Origin: Bacillota bacterium
GTDB taxonomy: Bacteria; Bacillota_I; Bacilli_A; RFN20; CAG-288
NCBI GenBank assembly: GCA_023459795.1
Contig: JAEWSP010000001.1
Location: 1-64,000, forward strand
Direction: 5' to 3'
DNA length: 64,000 nucleotides
Positions 58,425-64,000 of this stretch are shown in pieces. Under the pieces are notes generated by a model. The model did not search any database and had not been told where the DNA came from. It worked only from the letters and a program-made list of their open reading frames with translations. How positions within the stretch are numbered: position 1 is the stretch's first letter; every line of letters begins with the position of its first letter. The position numbers and the translations under genes are program-made.

Positions 58425-59316
58425 ACAAGCACCGGTCTTCCATGTTCCATCTACGCAGAAGAAGAAATACAAATCCTCTTCTGCTTCCCTGACCGTCTCC
58501 CGCATCTTCATCTATATCTTCCTGATTTTTCTCACTCTCCTCTGCCTCTTCCCGTTCTATATTCTTCTTGTTAATTGTTCGTATCCTAGCTCTCAGATTC
58601 AGCAGGGCTTCCATTGGTGGTTCGGCAACTACTTCGCCAACAACTGGAACAAACTCTTCAATAATTCCGGTACTCCGGTCGGAAAAGCTTTGTTCAACTC
58701 CCTTTGGCTGGCCCTTGTAAACTCCATCTTGACTGTCTACTTCTCCTCTCTGACCGCCTTTGCTACCCATACCTACCGTTTCAAGGGAAAGAAGTTCGTT
58801 GAAAACTTCATCCTCCTCATCATGATGATTCCGACTCAGGTCTCTTCCATGGGTCTTGTCCTCTATTGCATCCAGCACGGACTTACGAATAACTACTGGA
58901 TCCTGATCCTTCCCTGCATTGCTGCTCCTGCAACCTACTTCTATATGAAGCAATACATGGATTCCATCCTGCCTTATGAAGTCATCGAAGCCGCCCGTGT
59001 GGACGGCACTTCCGAAATCGGTATCTTTCACAAGATCGTTCTTCCGATCATCAAGCCGGCTCTTGCTGTTCAGTTCATCTTCTGCTATGTCGGAAACTGG
59101 AACAACTTCTTCACACCGGCAATGCTTCTCAACGAAGAGAACATGAAGACGATTCCTCTTATCATCTCCTCCTTCAAGAATTCCGATCCCCGTACCTTCG
59201 ATCTCGGTTTGGTCTACATGCTTATCACGGTCGCTGTTGTTCCGATCCTGATCGTCTACCTTATCTTCTCCCGTAGTATCATCAAGAACCTGACCAGCGG
59301 TGCTGTCAAGGGATAA
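58411..59316 (+). CDS. Sugar importer permease 2 (MalG/MsmG-like)
   Basis: 301 residues from ATG 58411 (MEQTKQAPVFHVPS), with AGGAGG 8 bases upstream; it overlaps permease 1 by 14 bases. Six helices, starting IFIYIFLIFLTLLCLFPFYILLVN; EAA loop EAARVDGTSEIGIFHKIVLPIIKPA (about 195-220). Completes the channel. Terminator follows, so the operon is phosphorylase, ATPase, permease 1, permease 2. Confidence 0.93.
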   Translation: MEQTKQAPVFHVPSTQKKKYKSSSASLTVSRIFIYIFLIFLTLLCLFPFYILLVNCSYPSSQIQQGFHWWFGNYFANNWNKLFNNSGTPVGKALFNSLWLALVNSILTVYFSSLTAFATHTYRFKGKKFVENFILLIMMIPTQVSSMGLVLYCIQHGLTNNYWILILPCIAAPATYFYMKQYMDSILPYEVIEAARVDGTSEIGIFHKIVLPIIKPALAVQFIFCYVGNWNNFFTPAMLLNEENMKTIPLIISSFKNSDPRTFDLGLVYMLITVAVVPILIVYLIFSRSIIKNLTSGAVKG

Positions 59317-59344
59317 AAAACAGGTTACCTTCTTCTAAACTCGG

Positions 59345-59380
59345 AAACAGGATCGGACCCCTTTCGATCCTGTTTTCTTT
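59345..59380 (+). terminator. Terminator of the phosphorylase-importer operon
   Basis: AAACAGGATCG pairs with CGATCCTGTTT over a 9-base loop, followed by TTCTTTT. Confidence 0.88.
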
Positions 59381-59398
59381 TGACCTTATAACTCCATC

Positions 59399-59425
59399 AA
59401 AAAAGCCCTGCCCGGAGGCAGGGCT
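59399..59425 (-). terminator. Terminator of lacI-type gene
   Basis: AGCCCTGCC-TCCG-GGCAGGGCT on the minus strand, followed by TTTTT. Confidence 0.92.
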
Positions 59426-59441
59426 GATTTTTGACCTAGGA

Positions 59442-60449
59442 CTACAGGATCGACTTCGTCGTTCCGCCTTCCTGGACATAGCCGTCGATATAGATAACCT
59501 TCGGAGTAAACGTCTCCGGAGACTGGATCTGCTCGATCAGCTGACGGGAAGCTTCTCTTCCGAGCTCTTCGGAATTCTGGTGGTAGGTGGTGTAGGAAGG
59601 TCTAGCAATCCGGCTGATATCGATTCCATCGTATCCGACAACGGAGATATCATTCGGAACCTTGTAGCCGTCTTCATTCAGGGCGGTAATAGCTCCCATC
59701 ATGGCAACATCATCTGTCGTGAAGATGCAGGTCGGGCGGTTAGCTAACCGCATAAGCTGCTGTACTGCTCTTCCGCAGGCACGGGGATCATGGTATCTGC
59801 CCTGCACAAGCCAATCCGGATTTTCCTTGATTCCAAGTTCCCGGCATTCCTTATGGAAGGAGGCAAGCCGGCGCATCGTGACATCCGTTGCATCACCATA
59901 GATAACAGCTAGCTTCGTATGGCCAAGCCCATGAACATAGGAAACGAGCTTTGCCATTCCCTGGGAATTGTCGCTCATGACGGCCGTAGCAGAATTGAAG
60001 ACATAGTCGATTGTGACAACCGGAATCGTGGAATTGACCAGTTCGATGACTTCCGGATTGGTGTAGTCTTCCGTAACAATGACAATGCCATCGACATTTC
60101 TATATTTTGCAAGCTGCAGATAACTCATTCCGTTTCCCGGCATTTTGGAGAGGAAGAAGATAGTGTAGCCACGGCTTTCGGCCTCGACCTTGACGGAGTC
60201 CAGGATGGAGGAGAAGAATTCATGCTTCAAGCCGCCCTGGGTAGGATCCACATAGACAACACCGATTGTGAAAGATTTACGAGTCTTTAACGCACGGGCA
60301 AAAGCATTTGGGACATACCCTAATTCGTTTGCCTTTTTCTTGATTCTTTCAATGGTCTGCGGAGCCAGTTCCTTGGAGTCATGGAGAGCTTTGCTGACAG
60401 TAGCAATAGAACTGTTCGTAGCAATCGCAATATCCTTTAGTTTTATCAT
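59442..60449 (-). CDS. LacI-family repressor of the cellobiose regulon
   Basis: 335 residues from ATG 60449 (MIKLKDIAIATNSSIATVSKALHDSKELAPQT), with AAAGGAG 6 bases upstream. HTH and hinge helix (PNAFARALKTRKSFTIGVV) at 1-65, then a periplasmic-binding-protein-like ligand domain (VDGIVIVTEDY, CIFTTDDVAMMGAI, ISVVGYDGIDISRIARPSYTTY). Represses in the absence of a sugar. Its own promoter holds the best palindromic operator in the window, so it autoregulates, and the same word flanks the binding-protein and phosphorylase promoters. Convergent with the importer operon. Confidence 0.93.
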   Translation of the reverse strand: MIKLKDIAIATNSSIATVSKALHDSKELAPQTIERIKKKANELGYVPNAFARALKTRKSFTIGVVYVDPTQGGLKHEFFSSILDSVKVEAESRGYTIFFLSKMPGNGMSYLQLAKYRNVDGIVIVTEDYTNPEVIELVNSTIPVVTIDYVFNSATAVMSDNSQGMAKLVSYVHGLGHTKLAVIYGDATDVTMRRLASFHKECRELGIKENPDWLVQGRYHDPRACGRAVQQLMRLANRPTCIFTTDDVAMMGAITALNEDGYKVPNDISVVGYDGIDISRIARPSYTTYHQNSEELGREASRQLIEQIQSPETFTPKVIYIDGYVQEGGTTKSIL

Positions 60450-60463
60450 ACTTTGCTCCTTTT

Positions 60464-60479
60464 CAAACGTTTTCGTTTG
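60464..60479. promoter_or_regulatory. LacI autoregulatory operator O5
   Basis: CAAACG-TTTT-CGTTTG, a perfect inverted repeat around four bases, directly downstream of the lacI -10. It defines the CG-N4-CG operator shape. Confidence 0.8.
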
Positions 60480-60484
60480 CATAT

Positions 60485-60513
60485 ATTATACAATGAAAGA
60501 AAAATTCAAACAA
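60485..60513 (-). promoter_or_regulatory. Promoter of the lacI-type gene
   Basis: Minus strand TTGTTT, 17 bases, TATAAT; O5 sits on the start point. Confidence 0.75.
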
Positions 60514-60520
60514 GCTATTA

Positions 60521-60546
60521 TACTCGTTTTCGAAAAATTTTTCGAA
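60521..60546. promoter_or_regulatory. Operator-like site O6 overlapping a palindrome
   Basis: TACTCGTTTTCGAAAA with a CG-TTTT-CG core at 60525-60532, merging with the perfect 18-base palindrome TTCGAAAAATTTTTCGAA (60529-60546). It lies upstream of the lacI -35. The rest of the 305-base spacer up to 60754 is AT-rich and holds only the esterase promoter. Confidence 0.5.
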
Positions 60547-60703
60547 TCAAATTGAGGCCTTTCAATTCACTTTTTCAACATTTTCTATTTTCCTAAACCT
60601 ATCTTCTGTCTCTTTTTAAACAAGTTTCTTTTTTCTCCCTTCTTTTCCGGTCTGATTTGCCTTGCAAAATAGCAAAGAATAACACCCGATTACGCAAGTT
60701 CGG

Positions 60704-60732
60704 TTAACAGAAAAGTCCGCTTTTCCTATAAT
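60704..60732 (+). promoter_or_regulatory. Promoter of the esterase gene
   Basis: TTAACA, 17 bases, TATAAT, with a leader of about 15 bases carrying AAGGAG. Confidence 0.75.
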
Positions 60733-60754
60733 ACTCAAAAAGGAGACTTTTTGT

Positions 60755-61903
60755 ATGAAATCCAAACACCTGTCTTTTGTTCTACTCCCTCTCCTCCTTT
60801 CTTCCTGCAAACAAACCGTTCAATCTTCCTCTGCTTCTTCGGCTGCTCTTTCTTCCTCCTCGGCTAAGTACCTAGAGACAACAGTATCCGTCCCGGAACA
60901 CATTGACTATTTCGATGTCCAGGGAAGACTGGAAGTCTTTGATGACTGCCTCGCTTTGGACTATTCCGGAAGCTCTCTTACCTTTACCGCCGACTGCCAG
61001 GGAGAGGTCTCCGTCAAAGCGGAAAGTGCCTATACGAACTATGACGAATCCAGCAACGGAAAAAGAGGCCTCACTCTGTTCTCCGTCTTTGTCGACGGAG
61101 AAAGGACGAAGAAGAACCTGGCCCTGGATAACGAAGGGAAGGATCTGATCCTAGCCGAAGACCTTCTTCCAGGGACCCATGTCTTCTCGCTCGTAAGGCA
61201 GACCAATGTCTATATGTCGATCTGCAATGTCTTCTCCATATCCTTTTCCGGTTCTTTGCTTCCTACCAAGAAGAAAAAACACTTCATCGAATATATCGGA
61301 GACAGCTACACATCCGGCTATAGTCTTCAGGGAGTCAAAGAAGGGGGAGGATACGATTCCAGCTTCGATGATCCAATCGATGCCTTTGCCTATACCTCAG
61401 CGGCTCTGCTTGATTCCGGATACAGCCTCACCGCTTTTTCCGGTGCTGGATTTGCTTATGGCTATACGCCTTTCGCCGTTCCGAAGGTCTACCCCTATGC
61501 CAATTACTTCCGGAACAAGACCGTCAGCTACGGACCGGACACCAAAGCCGACCTGGTCGTAATTAATCTTGGAACAAACGATGTTTCTCAGGTCGGTTTT
61601 GACAACAACCATAAGCAGATAGAAGAAGGTATCAAGACGCTTGTAACAGAAGCCTTCGATGCCTACGGAGGAGAGAATATCCCGCTTCTCTTCTGCACAG
61701 ACAGCACCCATGAAAACAACGACTCCCTGATCACAGAAGCTATGTCTTCTTATCTTCCGGATGTACCTTACAAGATGATCGAACTCACAACGAACAATCA
61801 GAAGAATAATTATCATCCGGATGCTGAATGCGGTCATATACAGGGTAAGGAACTAGCTTCCGCTATCAAGGATTTCTTGCCTTCGGTCTTCGGAGATCAG
61901 TGA
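60755..61903 (+). CDS. CE2-like SGNH acetylesterase lipoprotein
   Basis: 382 residues. Lipobox LLSSC (Cys18), then a Ser/Ala linker of ~20 residues. Residues ~45-165 form a beta-rich jelly-roll-like part, and the SGNH hydrolase follows: block I IGDSYTSGYS (nucleophile Ser), block II Gly in FSGAGFAYG, block III NLGTND, and block V Asp/His in YHPDAECGH. The jelly roll plus SGNH order is that of carbohydrate esterase family 2, which removes acetyl groups from xylan, mannan or glucomannan. Anchored on the outside, it would act with the GH3 enzymes. Monocistronic; ends in TGA. Confidence 0.85.
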   Translation: MKSKHLSFVLLPLLLSSCKQTVQSSSASSAALSSSSAKYLETTVSVPEHIDYFDVQGRLEVFDDCLALDYSGSSLTFTADCQGEVSVKAESAYTNYDESSNGKRGLTLFSVFVDGERTKKNLALDNEGKDLILAEDLLPGTHVFSLVRQTNVYMSICNVFSISFSGSLLPTKKKKHFIEYIGDSYTSGYSLQGVKEGGGYDSSFDDPIDAFAYTSAALLDSGYSLTAFSGAGFAYGYTPFAVPKVYPYANYFRNKTVSYGPDTKADLVVINLGTNDVSQVGFDNNHKQIEEGIKTLVTEAFDAYGGENIPLLFCTDSTHENNDSLITEAMSSYLPDVPYKMIELTTNNQKNNYHPDAECGHIQGKELASAIKDFLPSVFGDQ

Positions 61904-61946
61904 AGAAATCTTAATTTCCAACTTCTATTAAAATAAACAAAGCACT

Positions 61947-61984
61947 AAAAAACTCAGCTCTTATGCAAAGCTGAGTTTTTTTCT
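61947..61984. terminator. Bidirectional terminator between esterase and GH3 genes
   Basis: AACTCAGCT pairs with AGCTGAGTT over a 9-base loop, with T-runs on both strands (TTTTTTT on plus, TTTTTAG on minus). Confidence 0.9.
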
Positions 61985-61985
61985 G

Positions 61986-64000
61986 CTACTTTTCCTTCTT
62001 CTTGTTGAAGAACGGAAGGAAGGTGAAGAGACCCATGAAGATAGTTCCAAGTCCCATCACGACATCGATCGAGATAAGGGTCGGGATCCACCAGCCGGTC
62101 GTGCTGACCGGCCCACGGATTCCAGCCTGGACCTTATAGTCGTTGTCGGCAGAGGAATCATAGTCACGGGAATACTGATAGGTAGAGATGTAGGTATAGA
62201 TGTTGTGCTTGACAGCCTGCTTGGCGCAGTACATAACCGTTGCATCCTTGCTATCGAGAGGTGCATAGTTGGTCGTCATCGGGTCAAGCCAGAGATCGTT
62301 TCCGGCAATAACACCGCGGGTCGGATTCATGATATCGTCTCCGCTGCTCCAGTCCGTGATGACAGAGCCCTTGAAGCCCCACTCGTTACGGAGGATCTCC
62401 GTGCAGAGATCGTAATTTGCACCAGCCCAGATACCGCCGACGCAGTTGAAGGCAGTCATAACGCCGTTAGCGCCTGCCTTGACAGCAATCTCGAATGGCT
62501 TCAGATAGAGTTCCCGTAAGGTCTGCTCGGTAAGCCAGGTGTCGACACCGCGAGGATTGACGCCCTCTTCGCTGACAGCGAAATGCTTGATGTAGGCGTA
62601 TAGGCCTCCCGACTTTGCTCCCTGGATGGTGGCACCGGCAAGAGTACCGGAGATAATCGGATCTTCGGAATAGTATTCGTAGTTTCTTCCGTTGTAGTTG
62701 GAACGATGGAGATTGACACCCGGAGCATACCAGCCGTTAATGCCGCTCTTGCTGGCTTCGAAGGCGACCGACTGGCCGACTTCATAAGCTAAGCTCTTGT
62801 TCCATGTGCAGCCGATCACATCCTCGCACGGATAACTGGTCCAGCTGGAATGGTCTTCGGCAATCTTGGAGGTGTTCTGGTTGAATCCGGAAGGACCATC
62901 AAAGTCGAGAGTCTTCGGTTTTCCGATGGATTCAATGGCCTCCGTACCAAAGCCGCTTCTTTCTACGACGGTCTTTGCATCGCTAGTAGAAAGCTGGTCA
63001 AGAAGCTTGTCCCACTTCTCGCCGTTGTAGTCCTTCAGAAGCTCATCGATCAAAGCATCGTTGTACTTCAGGCCGGTCGGCGAGGAAAGCTCCTTGCCGT
63101 TCGCCTTGCTTCCGTCTTCTTTCGTTACCAGATAGAGATCGTTCTTGGCATCGAAGGTCGGCATTTCTTCCTGGTTCTGGGCGCTGCTACGGAACTTCTT
63201 GGCCGCAAGAAGTGCTGCCTGATCCGTAGGAAGCTTGGCGGAATTATCCGCAAGCGTGGTGGCAAAGCTGTTACGGGAAAGGTAAGTGGCATTGACACCG
63301 ACGGAAGAGCCATCGATCGGAAGCCAGGCATAAGCGCTGTCTCCGGTGAAACGGTTGACGACGTCATATCCGGAAACCGGATCCTTGTCGATGTTGATCG
63401 TATCATCCGCATGGAAATCAAGGGTCCCGTTCTTTATCTCCTTAGCCGTATGGGCGTTGCTTCTAAGCTGAAGCTGGTAAGTACCCTTGTCCAGTTCATA
63501 CCCGGTATGGCTGTTCTCGTTCTTGTCATAGCAGTCATAGGAAGCCATGTCATAGGCAGAGACGGAAAGGGTGACATCCTGGCTTTCCCCCGGCTGGAGG
63601 ACGGAAGTCTTGGCATAATCTCCTAAGGAGATATAGCTCTTCTCGATACCGCCCTTGATATACGGAGGGAGGTAGTATAGTTCGACAACATCCTTTCCGG
63701 CATATTCGCCGGTGTTCTTTACAGTAACCGTAACATCGATCTTGCTGTCGGAAGCAAGGGCAGAACCCGAGGAGAGGGAGGTAGACTTCATCGTCCATTC
63801 GAAGTCGGTGTAGCTAAGTCCGTATCCGAACGGATACATGACGGCAGAATCATAGCCGTTGTCGAGTCCGTCGAAGAAATGCTCGGAATCAGCAGTCTCA
63901 TACCAGCGATAGCCGAAGTAAAGGCCTTCCTGGTAGCAGATGCTTCCGCCGTTGGCGGACTTGTTCAGAACGGTTCTGTTGACATAGCTAGGTTCGCTCT
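61986..64000 (-). CDS. Second domain-swapped GH3 glycosidase, N-terminus beyond the window
   Basis: At least 671 residues; the frame is open through the window edge (SEPSYVNRTVLNK...). Visible parts in order: end of the sandwich domain (GLYFGYRWYETADSEHFFDG, MYPFGYGLSYTDFEW), fibronectin-III-like part with VKNTGEYAGKDVVELYY, linker, then the TIM barrel (DFDGPSGFNQN, YIKHFAVSEEG, WGFKGSVITDWSSGDD with the probable nucleophile Asp). The C-terminus is a hydrophobic helix (PTLISIDVVMGLGTIFMGLFTFLPFF) followed by NKKKEK, so it is membrane anchored like the GH3 at 2.3 kb. The barrel sequence differs clearly from that protein, so it is a distinct paralogue. Acid/base region lies outside the window. 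Confidence 0.9.
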   Translation of the reverse strand, partial: SEPSYVNRTVLNKSANGGSICYQEGLYFGYRWYETADSEHFFDGLDNGYDSAVMYPFGYGLSYTDFEWTMKSTSLSSGSALASDSKIDVTVTVKNTGEYAGKDVVELYYLPPYIKGGIEKSYISLGDYAKTSVLQPGESQDVTLSVSAYDMASYDCYDKNENSHTGYELDKGTYQLQLRSNAHTAKEIKNGTLDFHADDTINIDKDPVSGYDVVNRFTGDSAYAWLPIDGSSVGVNATYLSRNSFATTLADNSAKLPTDQAALLAAKKFRSSAQNQEEMPTFDAKNDLYLVTKEDGSKANGKELSSPTGLKYNDALIDELLKDYNGEKWDKLLDQLSTSDAKTVVERSGFGTEAIESIGKPKTLDFDGPSGFNQNTSKIAEDHSSWTSYPCEDVIGCTWNKSLAYEVGQSVAFEASKSGINGWYAPGVNLHRSNYNGRNYEYYSEDPIISGTLAGATIQGAKSGGLYAYIKHFAVSEEGVNPRGVDTWLTEQTLRELYLKPFEIAVKAGANGVMTAFNCVGGIWAGANYDLCTEILRNEWGFKGSVITDWSSGDDIMNPTRGVIAGNDLWLDPMTTNYAPLDSKDATVMYCAKQAVKHNIYTYISTYQYSRDYDSSADNDYKVQAGIRGPVSTTGWWIPTLISIDVVMGLGTIFMGLFTFLPFFNKKKEK

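Noticed and set aside
1..64000. Mycoplasma-type genetic code (TGA as Trp)
   Set aside because: pepC (30980-30982) and the esterase (61901-61903) end in TGA at the expected protein ends, and Trp codons are TGG.
1..64000. CRISPR arrays, insertion sequences, integrases or replication origin
   Set aside because: No regularly spaced repeats, transposase-like frames, terminal repeats or DnaA-box clusters were seen in any spacer.

Overview
The window reads as a piece of chromosome from a low-to-mid GC Gram-positive bacterium, most likely an uncultured gut member of the Bacilli on the Erysipelotrichia/Mollicutes side. The grounds are: diacyl lipoprotein signals on all binding proteins, an infC-rpmI-rplT operon with a terminator-bearing leader, strong AGGAGG ribosome sites, TTGACA/TATAAT promoters, an RpoB with Asn where most bacteria have His526, and a clade-typical mix of nucleoside, peptide and plant-sugar uptake. 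TGA is used as a stop (for example after pepC), so the code is the standard bacterial one and not the Mycoplasma code. The taxon is an inference.

Layout. 1-7.7 kb: a cut-off glycosyltransferase and an RluA-type pseudouridine synthase (minus), upp (plus), a membrane-tethered domain-swapped GH3 glucosidase and a LytTR two-component pair (minus). 7.7-13.1 kb: a purine-riboswitch-controlled BMP-type nucleoside ABC importer (minus). 13.3-16.5 kb: infC-rpmI-rplT with its own leader, a QueD-like protein with a zinc ribbon, and a HAD phosphatase (minus). 16.6-21.8 kb: one 1728-residue DUF4011/SF1 helicase/Vsr-like nuclease protein resembling the Hhe phage-defence protein. 22.0-26.0 kb: a small secreted protein followed by two ABC-ATPase/permease fusions, the first broken by a +1 frameshift. 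26.1-32.5 kb: an SDR, an aminotransferase, a TetR regulator, pepC, a membrane-anchored double-HTH protein and a MerR regulator facing a decayed flavodoxin-like gene. 32.5-38.9 kb: an oppBCDF-oppA operon whose binding protein is circularly permuted. 39.3-51.3 kb: a CmpB-like membrane protein, tRNA-Gly(CCC), and the rplKA-rplJL-rpoBC cluster (minus) back to back with rplS (plus). 51.4-60.5 kb: a LacI-controlled cellobiose-type regulon (binding protein, GH94 phosphorylase, MsmX-like ATPase, two permeases, LacI). 60.7-64 kb: a CE2/SGNH esterase lipoprotein and a second domain-swapped GH3, cut by the window edge.

How it fits together. Two surface GH3 enzymes and a surface esterase would trim beta-glucosides and acetylated plant glycans outside the cell; the ABC importer would bring in cello-oligosaccharides, and the GH94 enzyme would split them by phosphorolysis. 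A shared operator of the form CG-N4-CG sits at the promoters of the binding protein, the phosphorylase and lacI, so the sequence itself ties these genes into one regulon.

Most unusual points: the circularly permuted OppA with an EF-hand-like loop; the secreted protein plus paired ABC/FtsX-like fusions; degenerate nuclease residues in the Hhe-like protein; RpoB Asn526/Arg535 together with a shortened, altered L11 thiostrepton loop; a coiled-coil insert in the MsmX-like ATPase; a probable AUA start for infC. No insertion sequence, CRISPR array, integrase or origin was seen.
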